Counted from the stretch's first letter, positions 1 to 6,355 are shown. The stretch is DNA of 11,276 nucleotides from an uncultured Blautia sp. (GCA_946538475.1 CAMNGN010000060.1:1-11276); one strand, 5' to 3'. Numbers and translations: made by a program. Notes: generated by a model not told the origin, from the letters alone.

Positions 1-183
1 GGAACCGGCAGCTGCGCCGCAGCCGCCGCCGCCTATCGCCTGGGCTACGTCGAGCCCCGAATTAATGTAAATCAACCCGGCGGTATGATCCAGATCGACA
101 TCGCAAAGGACGGTACGATCTTTATGACAGGTACCGTGGGGTATATAGCGGAGATGACGATCGCGGAAGGATTCTTCTCGTGA
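1..183 (+). CDS. dapF: Diaminopimelate epimerase, C-terminal fragment (5' end outside window)
   Basis: This is the last 60 codons of DapF, which interconverts LL- and meso-diaminopimelate in the cytoplasm. That is the last step before meso-DAP enters peptidoglycan or is decarboxylated to lysine. The fragment begins with GTGSCAAAAA, the family motif that carries the second catalytic cysteine (here residue 5 of the fragment) and the glycine-rich loop that binds the substrate carboxylate. It then reads VNQPGGMIQIDI and IFMTGTVGYIAEMTIAEGFFS, matching the usual 'PGG...I...v.mTGpa..v..G.' C-terminal strand pattern. The reading frame is open from the window edge to a TGA at 181-183. The first catalytic cysteine and the start lie outside the window. 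It converges on secA. dapA and dapB of the same pathway lie about 7 kb to the right on the other strand. The identification is firm, although only the end is visible. Confidence 0.9.
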   Translation, partial: GTGSCAAAAAAYRLGYVEPRINVNQPGGMIQIDIAKDGTIFMTGTVGYIAEMTIAEGFFS

Positions 184-192
184 ACGTAAAAC

Positions 193-228
193 AACAGGGA
201 CGGTTCTCATACGAGAACCGTCCCTGTT
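193..228. terminator. Perfect 16-bp hairpin between convergent dapF and secA (GGGACGG-core palindrome)
   Basis: The arms at 193-208 and 213-228 are exact reverse complements, with a 4-nt loop (209-212, ATAC). The arms carry the core GGGACGGTTCTC. The hairpin sits exactly 9 nt from the dapF stop and 9 nt from the secA stop. Both flanks are only modestly T-rich (TGTTATTAT on +, TGTTGTTTTA on -), so it is plausible as a bidirectional terminator but not a textbook one. The same core (GGGACGGTCCT) occurs in the larger palindrome at 5672-5790, so this may also be a member of a dispersed palindromic repeat family. Confidence 0.7.
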
Positions 229-237
229 ATTATCTTC

Positions 238-2817
238 TCACGCTTTTGCAGATTTTCTGCCATGACACTGTTTATACTTCTTCCCGCTCCCGCACGGACA
301 CGGATCGTTCGGATACACCTTGACCTCTTTCCGCTGCACCGGCTTCTTCGGACCGGCACTGTCGTCTTTGTTGGTGCCGGTGACCTTCGCCACCTGCTCA
401 CGCTCGATCTTCTGCTCCACATGTACACGATAGAGCATACGAACGGTATCCTCTTTTATGGACTCTGTCATGCCTTCGTACATATCAAAGGCCTGGATCC
501 TGTACTCCACGACCGGATCTCTCTGGCCGTAAGCCGCAAGGCCGATACCCTGGCGGAGCATCTCCATGTCGTCGATGTGATCCATCCACTTGCTGTCGAT
601 GGATTTCAGCAGAACAACTCGCTCGATCTCGCGCAGCTGCTCGGGATTCTCAAACTCTTTTTCCTTGGCATCATAGAGTGCAAGAGCCTCTTCCTTGACT
701 TCCTCAGCCACCTTTTTACGGTTCTTGCCTTTAACCTTCTCTTCTGTCAGCGGTTTGACCGGGATGATCGGAAGAAGAACCTGATTGAACTCATTCAGAT
801 CCCAGTCGACCGAATCCACATCATCGGAAAGCACCATGTTCGCCGTATTGTCTACAATATCGGTGATCATCTTGGTGATGTCGTCCTTCATGTTCTCACC
901 GTCAAGCACGAGGCGGCGCTCTCTGTAGATATCTTCACGCTGCTCATTGTTGACCTGGTCATAATCCAGAAGATTTTTACGAATACCGAAGTTGTTGAAC
1001 TCGATCTTTTCCTGCGCCTTCTCGATGGCGTTGGAGAGCATCTTATGTTCGATCTGCTCGTTCTCGGCCACACCCAGAGAGGTGAAGACCTTCATCAGTC
1101 TCTCGGAACCGAACAGACGCATCAGATCGTCCTCGAGGGAGATGTAGAAACGGGATTCACCCGGGTCTCCCTGACGACCGGAACGACCGCGCAGCTGGTT
1201 GTCGATACGGCGGGACTCGTGACGCTCTGTACCGACGATCTTGAGGCCGCCGGCAGCCCTTGCCACTTCATCCAGCTTGATATCGGTACCACGGCCTGCC
1301 ATGTTGGTCGCGATGGTGACCGCGCCGGCCTGACCTGCCTGTGCAACAATTTCCGCCTCAAGTTCGTGGAACTTAGCGTTCAATACGTTATGCGGAATGC
1401 CTTCTCTTTTCAGCATGCGGCTCAGGAGCTCGGATGTCTCGATGGTGATCGTACCTACAAGTACCGGCTGCTGTTTTGCGTGCGCTTCCTTGACTGCTTC
1501 CACGACCGCGTTGAATTTTTCCTTCTTGGTCATGTAAACCGCGTCGTCCAGGTCTTTACGCTGAACCGGCTTGTTGGTCGGGATCTCGACAACGTCCATG
1601 CCGTAGATATCACGGAATTCCTTCTCTTCGGTGAGAGCTGTACCGGTCATACCGCCCTTCTTGTCAAATTTATTGAAGAAGTTCTGGAAGGTGATGGTAG
1701 CCAGAGTCTTGCTCTCGCGTTTGACCTTCACGTGCTCCTTCGCCTCGATCGCCTGATGGAGACCGTCCGAATAACGGCGGCCCGGCATGATACGGCCGGT
1801 AAACTCATCGACGATGAGGATCTCGTCGTCCTTGACCACGTAGTCCTGATCTCTGTGCATCAGGTTATTTGCACGCAGCGCAAGAATGATATTGTGCTGG
1901 ATCTCGAGGTTCTCGGGATCTGCCAGGTTTTCGATGTTGAAGAACTTTTCAACCTTTGCAACACCCTGCTCGGTCAGGTTGACGATCTTGTCCTTTTCGT
2001 TGACGACAAAGTCACCGGTCTCGACGACTTCTTCGCCCATGATGGCGGCCATCTTGGTCATCTCGTGGCTGGCCTCGCCTCTTTCGAGCTGACGTGCCAG
2101 AATATCGCACACCTCGTAGAGCTTGGTGGATTTTCCGCTCTGGCCCGAAATGATCAGCGGGGTACGCGCCTCGTCGATCAGGACGGAGTCGACCTCGTCG
2201 ATGATGCAGTAGTGGAGCTCACGCTGCACCAGCTGCTCTTTATAAATGACCATGTTGTCACGCAGATAGTCGAAACCGAGCTCGTTGTTGGTGACATAGG
2301 TGATGTCGCAGGCATATGCCTCGCGGCGTTCCTCGGGTTTCATGTCATTCAGGACAACGCCTACCTTCAGGCCGAGGAATTCATGGACCTTGCCCATCCA
2401 CTCAGCGTCACGCTTTGCCAGGTAATCGTTGACCGTGACAATGTGCACGCCTCTGCCTTCCAGCGCGTTCAGATATGCCGGAAGCGTGGAGACAAGCGTT
2501 TTACCTTCACCTGTTTTCATCTCGGCAATACGGCCCTGATGAAGGATGATACCGCCGATGATCTGTACTCTGTAATGCTCCATGCCGAGCACACGCACTG
2601 CCGCCTCACGGACAGTCGCAAATGCTTCGGGCAGGATGTCGTCCAATGTCTCACCCTTTGCAAGGCGCTCTTTAAACCAGTCTGTTCTGGCGCGAAGCTG
2701 CTCATCGCTGAGAGCCTGCATGTCAGAGCGAAGACTCTCGGTTTTTTCCACCAGCGGCATGATACGCTTAACTTCACGCTCACTGTGGGTACCGAATACT
2801 TTCGTGAAAATGTTCAT
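238..2817 (-). CDS. secA: Preprotein translocase ATPase SecA
   Basis: SecA is the cytosolic ATPase motor that pushes unfolded preproteins through the SecYEG channel. The 859-aa product is about the usual Firmicutes length. Visible features are the Walker A motif MKTGEGKT (residues 100-107), the DEAD-like box DEVD at 207-210 inside IIDEVDSVLIDEARTPLIISG (205-225), the second helicase domain with ATNMAGRGTDI and GTERHESRRIDNQLRGRSGRQGD, and the C-terminal zinc-binding SEC-C motif (C840, C842, C851, H852). The start is ATG at 2817, with GGAG 8 nt upstream. In many Firmicutes secA lies directly after hpf and before prfB. Here hpf is about 3 kb upstream and dapF lies downstream in the opposite direction. 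I could not assign a clear promoter, so secA may be read from a signal in the hairpin-rich leader or by readthrough from the reductase gene upstream. Confidence 0.98.
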   Translation of the reverse strand: MNIFTKVFGTHSEREVKRIMPLVEKTESLRSDMQALSDEQLRARTDWFKERLAKGETLDDILPEAFATVREAAVRVLGMEHYRVQIIGGIILHQGRIAEMKTGEGKTLVSTLPAYLNALEGRGVHIVTVNDYLAKRDAEWMGKVHEFLGLKVGVVLNDMKPEERREAYACDITYVTNNELGFDYLRDNMVIYKEQLVQRELHYCIIDEVDSVLIDEARTPLIISGQSGKSTKLYEVCDILARQLERGEASHEMTKMAAIMGEEVVETGDFVVNEKDKIVNLTEQGVAKVEKFFNIENLADPENLEIQHNIILALRANNLMHRDQDYVVKDDEILIVDEFTGRIMPGRRYSDGLHQAIEAKEHVKVKRESKTLATITFQNFFNKFDKKGGMTGTALTEEKEFRDIYGMDVVEIPTNKPVQRKDLDDAVYMTKKEKFNAVVEAVKEAHAKQQPVLVGTITIETSELLSRMLKREGIPHNVLNAKFHELEAEIVAQAGQAGAVTIATNMAGRGTDIKLDEVARAAGGLKIVGTERHESRRIDNQLRGRSGRQGDPGESRFYISLEDDLMRLFGSERLMKVFTSLGVAENEQIEHKMLSNAIEKAQEKIEFNNFGIRKNLLDYDQVNNEQREDIYRERRLVLDGENMKDDITKMITDIVDNTANMVLSDDVDSVDWDLNEFNQVLLPIIPVKPLTEEKVKGKNRKKVAEEVKEEALALYDAKEKEFENPEQLREIERVVLLKSIDSKWMDHIDDMEMLRQGIGLAAYGQRDPVVEYRIQAFDMYEGMTESIKEDTVRMLYRVHVEQKIEREQVAKVTGTNKDDSAGPKKPVQRKEVKVYPNDPCPCGSGKKYKQCHGRKSAKA

Positions 2818-2851
2818 ATATGATACTCCAATCCTTTTTTCATAGTTCTGA

Positions 2852-3002
2852 GCCCGCTAATAAACGGGCATGTTACTATTCACAGCCTTAAAGCTGAGAA
2901 TAGTAACGGGTTCGTCCATGCAAATCGCCTTCGGCGATGGGACGAACCCCTGCACGCTTTACTTTCTAAGGCCGTAATCGTGCAGCAAGTGCACGATTCG
3001 GC
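2852..3002. repeat. Array of four hairpins in the secA upstream region
   Basis: Four adjacent inverted repeats fill most of the 215-bp gap between the reductase stop and the secA start. (1) GCCCG 2852-2856 pairs with CGGGC 2865-2869. (2) 2872-2886 pairs with 2893-2907 (arm begins GTTACTATTC; 14 of 15 pairs, 6-nt loop). (3) 2908-2917 pairs with 2940-2949 (GGGTTCGTCC / GGACGAACCC) and encloses a second perfect stem ATCGCC 2924-2929 with GGCGAT 2933-2938. (4) AATCGTGCA 2976-2984 pairs with TGCACGATT 2990-2998, extended by GCCG 2971-2974 with CGGC 2999-3002 around a one-base bulge. None is followed by a T run on either strand, so they do not look like intrinsic terminators. The dense structure suggests an interspersed palindromic repeat or a structured secA leader RNA. 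Family membership is inferred only. Confidence 0.6.
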
Positions 3003-3032
3003 TGTAAACGTTAATACAAGCATACACTTTTA

Positions 3033-3530
3033 TTATTCTAACACTTTACAGTCTGAAGTGCAAGAAGCTAATTTCCACTCCATACTGTCCTCGAGCAGTT
3101 TTGTCAGGCCGCAGAGCCCCTCGAGGTCCTCCTGCAGGAACCTTCCCTCTTCGGGACTGTCGATGTCAAGCACGGCTGCAACCCTGCCGCGGCTGTGGAT
3201 CGGGATGACGATCTCGGACCGGGAAGCGCTGTCACACGCGATATGCCCCGGAAACTTATGCACATCCGGCACAAGCACCGGTTCATCCTTCTCCCAGGCG
3301 GTCCCGCACACGCCTCTTCCCTTCTCTATATGGATGCAGGCCACCTTCCCCTGAAACGGTCCCAGCACCAGCCTGCCGTTTCTCACGATGTAGAATCCGG
3401 CCCAGTTTATCCTGTCAAGTGTTTCCCATATAAGTGCTGAAATGTTTGCGAGGACCGGCACATAGTACCTGTCTGTCTCGATCAGCGCTTCAGCCTGTTT
3501 AATCATACGTTCGAAATTTGTTTTCACCAC
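3033..3530 (-). CDS. msrC: Free methionine-(R)-sulfoxide reductase (GAF-domain fRMsr)
   Basis: The enzyme reduces free L-methionine-(R)-sulfoxide to methionine using thioredoxin-type electrons, as an oxidative-damage repair step in the cytoplasm. The 165-aa product is one GAF domain of the YebR/MsrC type. Signature stretches are NWAGFYIV (42-49), LVLGPFQGKVACIHI, GRGVCGTAW and HIACDSASRSEIVIPI. The three family cysteines fall at C65, C75 and C99; their spacing (10 and 24) equals that of E. coli C84/C94/C118, so the enzyme should be active. The start is GTG. Two GTG codons are adjacent (3530 and 3527), and AAGGAG (3535-3540) suits the second slightly better (7-nt spacing versus 4). The tail past the GAF fold carries a further C157-x3-C161 pair, not part of the usual catalytic set. 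It is transcribed towards secA and divergently from the double-glycine/SH3 gene. Confidence 0.93.
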   Translation of the reverse strand: MVKTNFERMIKQAEALIETDRYYVPVLANISALIWETLDRINWAGFYIVRNGRLVLGPFQGKVACIHIEKGRGVCGTAWEKDEPVLVPDVHKFPGHIACDSASRSEIVIPIHSRGRVAAVLDIDSPEEGRFLQEDLEGLCGLTKLLEDSMEWKLASCTSDCKVLE

Positions 3531-3597
3531 AATACTCCTTCAGGTGCATAAGTCAAAGGTAATCGATATTATTCTACCACGGCTGCACTTACATCAT

Positions 3598-3626
3598 ATA
3601 ATATAACAATTTTACTTATTATGCAA
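3598..3626 (-). promoter_or_regulatory. Candidate sigma-A promoter for the methionine sulfoxide reductase gene
   Basis: On the minus strand, TTGCAT (reverse of 3621-3626) and TATTAT (reverse of 3598-3603) are separated by 17 bp in AT-rich DNA. This would give a leader of roughly 60 nt before the GTG start. The -10 matches 5/6 and the -35 only its TTG half. A second possible extended -10 (TGG-TAGAAT) lies nearer the gene, around 3573-3581. Confidence 0.4.
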
Positions 3627-3643
3627 TTTATGGACTTTAACGC

Positions 3644-3664
3644 ACGTGACACGTATGTTATTAT
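3644..3664 (+). promoter_or_regulatory. Candidate extended -10 promoter and operator for the double-glycine/SH3 gene
   Basis: TGT-TATTAT (3656-3664) forms an extended -10 element, with only a weak -35 around 3636-3641. Just upstream, 3644-3654 reads ACGTGACACGT, a perfect palindrome with a single central base, in the spacer where a repressor could bind. The predicted leader is about 75 nt long. Motif-level evidence only. Confidence 0.35.
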
Positions 3665-3744
3665 ATGAGGAGGCCGGCAATCACGGCAGAAACATCCGAT
3701 CTGATGAGTGATTCAGAGTCATAAATGAAAAGGAGATTACAGCT

Positions 3745-4065
3745 ATGAGCGAAAACAAAAACCTTGAAACAATGAACAAAGTAGACGCATCCGATCTTGA
3801 AAACGTATCCGGCGGACTTGGCTGCAACTATGGCGGCTGGGTATACGGAACCGTACATGATGTTGTGCATTATGATGCAAGCTCCTGCCTTACACTCCGC
3901 AACTATCCGGGCGGCGATGTAATGTACACAAATGCAGGACAGCCGATGGGCTGGCAGAACGGCGAATCGATCCTTGTACAGCCGGCAAGCCGTCAGGGTG
4001 ACTGGGTAAAGGCACAGTACGGCAGCGTGATCGGATGGACAAACGCAAACTACGTGTGGTATTGA
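3745..4065 (+). CDS. Small secreted protein: double-glycine leader plus bacterial SH3-like (SH3b) domain
   Basis: No gene name is recognised. The 106-aa product starts with a short charged leader without a hydrophobic core, containing DASDLENVSGG (residues 14-24). This fits the double-glycine leaders removed by C39-peptidase ABC exporters (PCAT/LanT type). Cleavage after G24 would give an 82-residue protein beginning LGCNYGG. Residues about 43-106 resemble an SH3b domain: SCLTLRNYPGG (47-57), a loop with NGESILVQ (72-79), then GDWVKAQYGSVIGWTNANYVWY (85-106). SH3b domains usually bind cell-wall peptides or other ligands. The mature part has two cysteines (C27, C48), which could form a disulfide, and is near neutral to slightly acidic, unlike a typical cationic bacteriocin. 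The start is ATG with AAAAGGAG 9 nt upstream. It has its own terminator, and no exporter or immunity gene is visible nearby. Export and leader cleavage are inferred; the role (bacteriocin-like, wall-binding or signalling) is unknown. Confidence 0.85.
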   Translation: MSENKNLETMNKVDASDLENVSGGLGCNYGGWVYGTVHDVVHYDASSCLTLRNYPGGDVMYTNAGQPMGWQNGESILVQPASRQGDWVKAQYGSVIGWTNANYVWY

Positions 4066-4084
4066 TCCTCTCCCCATATCAATC

Positions 4085-4123
4085 TCCCCGGAAGCAGAAA
4101 TATCTGCTTCCGGGGATTTTTTT
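4085..4123 (+). terminator. Intrinsic terminator after the double-glycine/SH3 gene
   Basis: A 14-bp perfect stem (4085-4098 with 4103-4116) with a 4-nt loop is followed directly by seven T residues (4117-4123). It begins about 20 nt after the stop at 4063-4065 and isolates the small gene from melA. Confidence 0.93.
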
Positions 4124-4131
4124 CATCCTGT

Positions 4132-4166
4132 GATTGCACAATCCTTTCACAGCATTTATACTGTGA
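4132..4166 (+). promoter_or_regulatory. melA promoter with two overlapping palindromes
   Basis: TTGCAC (4134-4139) and TATACT (4157-4162) are separated by 17 bp. Two inverted repeats cover it: GATTG-CA-CAATC (4132-4143) over the -35, and TCACAG-N8-CTGTGA (4147-4166) over the -10. Either could be a sugar-responsive operator. No regulator gene is in the window, so the ligand and factor are unknown. The leader to the ATG is about 75 nt. Confidence 0.5.
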
Positions 4167-4246
4167 GAAGACAGTTTAAAGTCTGGGAAGAAATTGCTTT
4201 TTTGATGCATCGAAGTATTTTTACTTGAACAAGAAAGGGAAAAAGT

Positions 4247-5674
4247 ATGCCAAAAATCACTTTTATGGGAGCAGGCTCCACAGTCTTTGCCAAAAACGTC
4301 CTGGGTGACTGCATGATGACGCCGGCTCTGGAAGAGAGCCTGATCGCGCTCTATGATATCGACGGAGTACGTCTGCAGGAATCCGCAGCCATGCTCGAGG
4401 CCATCAACCGCAACAACGGCTCCAAAGCAAAGATCGAAACCTGGCTGGGCGTTGAAAACCGCAAAGATGCTCTGAGAGGAGCCGACTATGTCGTCAACGC
4501 GATCCAGGTGGGCGGCTATGATCCCTGCACCATCACTGATTTTGAGATTCCCAAAAAATACGGCCTCAGGCAGACGATCGCCGACACCCTCGGAGTGGGC
4601 GGTGTGTTCAGAGCCCTGCGCACCATCCCTGTCATGCTCGACTTCGCGCACGACATGGAAGAAGTCTGCCCGGATGCCTGGTTCCTCAACTACACCAACC
4701 CGATGGCAATGCTGACAGGCGCAATGCTCACACAGACCGGCATCAAGACCGTCGGCCTCTGCCACAGTGTGCAGGTGTGTGCACCGACTCTTCTGAACGA
4801 GCTCTGCATCGGATATGACGACAAAGTGCAGTCCAAGATCGCCGGCATCAACCATCAGGCCTGGCTTCTTGAGTGCACCAGGGACGGCGTCGACCTCTAT
4901 CCCGAGATCAAGCGCCGCGCCGGGCTGTACAATGCCGGCAAGCTGGATATCGGAACCTTCGAGGAACGCGTAAAGATGCTTTCGAACGGGGAGCCTCTTC
5001 CGGGACAGTGGGAAGAGCGCATGAGAGAGGAATACGACCTGTATCAGAAGACCGGTAAACACGGCGATATGGTCAGACTTGAGCTGATGCTCCGCTTCGG
5101 CTACTACATCACCGAATCCAGCGAGCACAATGCGGAATATACGCCTTATTTCATCAAAAAGAACTATCCCGAGATGATCGACAGGTACAACATTCCGCTG
5201 GATGAATATCCACGCAGGTGCATCCACCAGATCGAGGAGTGGAAACAGCGCGGCCACGAGCTTACGCAGAATCCGACTCTCAAACACGAAAGATCCAGAG
5301 AGTACGCCAGCTACATTATGGAAGCGATGGAGACAGGCAATCCGACCAAAATCGGCGGCAACGTCCTGAACAAAGGCCTGATCACCAATCTTCCGCACAA
5401 TGCCTGCGTCGAAGTTCCATGTCTGGTAGACCGGAACGGGATTCAACCGACCGTGATCGGCGATCTTCCCGAACAGTGCGCGGCGCTCAACCGCACCAAC
5501 ATCAACGTACAGCTGATGACCATAGAAGCTGCCCGCACACGCAAAAAAGACGACATCTACCGTGCCGTCATGCTCGATCCTCACACCTCCGCCGAGCTCT
5601 CCATCGATGAGATCGTGGCGATGTGCGACGAGCTGATCGAGGCTCATAAGGGGTGGATGCCGGAGTATCATTGA
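4247..5674 (+). CDS. melA: Alpha-galactosidase MelA (glycoside hydrolase family 4)
   Basis: Family 4 enzymes cleave alpha-galactosides such as melibiose or raffinose-type sugars by an NAD+- and Mn2+-dependent oxidation/elimination route in the cytoplasm. The 475-aa protein follows E. coli MelA closely along its length. It has the Rossmann dinucleotide motif ITFMGAGST (4-12), then QVGGYDPCTITDFEIPKKYGL (87-107), QTIADTLGVGG (109-119), LNYTNPMAM (147-155), CHS (172-174) and INH (201-203); C172 and H203 are the expected metal ligands. Further on are TESSEHNAEYTPYFIK (289-304) and REYASYIM. This agrees with alpha-galactosidase better than with the 6-phospho-glycosidases of the same family. The start is ATG with GAAAGGGA 6-7 nt upstream. 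It has its own promoter, and no permease or regulator is adjacent, so substrate uptake must be encoded elsewhere. It converges on hpf, with its TGA forming the first three bases of the palindrome that follows. Confidence 0.95.
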   Translation: MPKITFMGAGSTVFAKNVLGDCMMTPALEESLIALYDIDGVRLQESAAMLEAINRNNGSKAKIETWLGVENRKDALRGADYVVNAIQVGGYDPCTITDFEIPKKYGLRQTIADTLGVGGVFRALRTIPVMLDFAHDMEEVCPDAWFLNYTNPMAMLTGAMLTQTGIKTVGLCHSVQVCAPTLLNELCIGYDDKVQSKIAGINHQAWLLECTRDGVDLYPEIKRRAGLYNAGKLDIGTFEERVKMLSNGEPLPGQWEERMREEYDLYQKTGKHGDMVRLELMLRFGYYITESSEHNAEYTPYFIKKNYPEMIDRYNIPLDEYPRRCIHQIEEWKQRGHELTQNPTLKHERSREYASYIMEAMETGNPTKIGGNVLNKGLITNLPHNACVEVPCLVDRNGIQPTVIGDLPEQCAALNRTNINVQLMTIEAARTRKKDDIYRAVMLDPHTSAELSIDEIVAMCDELIEAHKGWMPEYH

Positions 5675-5790
5675 GTGAAACACACGGGGACGGTCCTTTT
5701 GTGTTCGCATACACAGATGGGAGGCGCACATAGTGCACCTCCCATCTGTGTATGCGAACACAAAAGGACCGTCCCCGTGTGTTTCACTCA
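5672..5790. repeat. 119-nt near-perfect palindrome between convergent melA and hpf
   Basis: Bases 5672-5729 pair with 5733-5790 around a 3-nt loop (5730-5732). All 58 pairs match except one (5725 C with 5737 A). The left arm begins TGAGTGAAACACACGGGGAC and continues GGTCCTTTTGTG. Its first three bases are the melA stop codon, and its last three (TCA, 5788-5790) are the hpf stop codon read on the minus strand. No T run follows on either strand, so it is not a classical intrinsic terminator, though such a long stem would probably stop or process transcripts from both sides. It shares the GGGACGG core with 193-228. It encodes no protein and shows no target-site duplication. It may be a MITE- or REP-like element. 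Confidence 0.9.
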
Positions 5791-6315
5791 CACTTCCGGC
5801 TCGATCAACCCGTAAGTGTTCCCTTTTCTCTTATAAACCACGTTGACCTGATCGGTCTCCGCATTATAGAACACAAAGAAATTGTGCCCCAAAAGCTCCA
5901 TCTGCACGCAGGCATCCTCGGGATACATCGGCTTGATATCGAACTTCTTGGAGCGGATGATCTTCACCTCATCGCTCTCTTCGTAGTCGTTCTCGATAAA
6001 AGCCTTCTGGAAGTTGCCGGCAGCCTGCTGCTTCTGAATGATCTTATTCTTATATTTGCGAAGCTGGCGCTCGATCACTTCTTCCACCAGGTCGATCGAC
6101 ACGTACATGTCGTTGCTTGTCTGCTCCGACCGGATGATATTGCCCTTTACTGGAATGGTGACCTCAATTTTCTGCCGTTCCTTCTCTATGCTGAGAGTAA
6201 CATGGACATCGGTGTCCGGTGTAAAATACCTCTCAAGCTTTCCGAGCTTGTCCTCAACAGCTGTTCTGAGTCCATCAGAAACCGGAATGTTCTTGCCACT
6301 GATAATGAAATTCAT
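5788..6315 (-). CDS. hpf: Ribosome hibernation promoting factor, long form
   Basis: Long HPF binds the decoding region of idle 30S subunits and dimerises 70S ribosomes into inactive 100S particles in stationary phase or stress. The 175-aa protein has both expected parts. The N-terminal S30AE/YfiA domain (1-95) begins MNFIISGKNIPVSDGLRTAVEDKLGKLERYF-like and contains DMYVSIDLVEEVIERQLRKYK (69-89). A charged linker (about 96-114) follows. The C-terminal dimerisation domain (115-175) contains IIRSKKFDIKPMYPEDACVQMELLGH and ends VVYKRKGNTYGLIEPEV. The start is ATG at 6315, with GGGG 8 nt upstream. In many Firmicutes hpf is followed directly by secA; here about 3 kb of other genes lie between them. 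It has its own promoter. hisA, upstream on the same strand, shows no clear terminator, so some readthrough into hpf is possible. Confidence 0.97.
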   Translation of the reverse strand: MNFIISGKNIPVSDGLRTAVEDKLGKLERYFTPDTDVHVTLSIEKERQKIEVTIPVKGNIIRSEQTSNDMYVSIDLVEEVIERQLRKYKNKIIQKQQAAGNFQKAFIENDYEESDEVKIIRSKKFDIKPMYPEDACVQMELLGHNFFVFYNAETDQVNVVYKRKGNTYGLIEPEV

Positions 6316-6346
6316 AAATCCATCCCCTTTACTGTTTGATGAAAAT

Positions 6347-6355
6347 ATTATACCA
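6347..6355 (-). promoter_or_regulatory. Extended -10 promoter of hpf
   Basis: On the minus strand the sequence reads TGG-TATAAT (reverse of 6347-6355), a perfect -10 with a TGn extension, giving a leader of about 25 nt. There is no good TTGACA 17 bp upstream. AGGAAAT (reverse of 6368-6374) lies there instead, which is only faintly reminiscent of alternative-sigma -35 elements, so the sigma factor is left open. Confidence 0.55.

Noticed and set aside
262..2823. An 853-codon open frame on the + strand covering almost all of secA
   Set aside because: It is antisense to an unmistakable SecA. Its translation has no recognisable domain and is rich in Leu/His/Val/Asp runs typical of a reversed coding frame. 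The frame stays open because the secA codons rarely include TTA, CTA or TCA in the matching phase.
2818..3032. CRISPR-like array or small RNA gene in the secA upstream gap
   Set aside because: The repeats are inverted hairpins with different arms, not direct repeats with spacers, and no clear promoter-plus-terminator pair defines an RNA gene.
3665..3748. Short upstream reading frames before the double-glycine/SH3 gene, one of which (3725-3748) overlaps its start as ATGA
   Set aside because: Neither has a convincing ribosome binding site, and the first ATG lies before the expected transcription start. Coupling cannot be excluded but is not supported.
3661..4077. A 138-codon open frame opposite the double-glycine/SH3 gene
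   Set aside because: The + strand gene has a strong ribosome binding site, a clear leader and domain, and its own terminator; the opposite frame has none of these.
4079..5791. A 570-codon open frame on the - strand opposite melA
   Set aside because: It is a shadow of melA, runs straight through the 119-nt palindrome, and has no ribosome binding site or family similarity.
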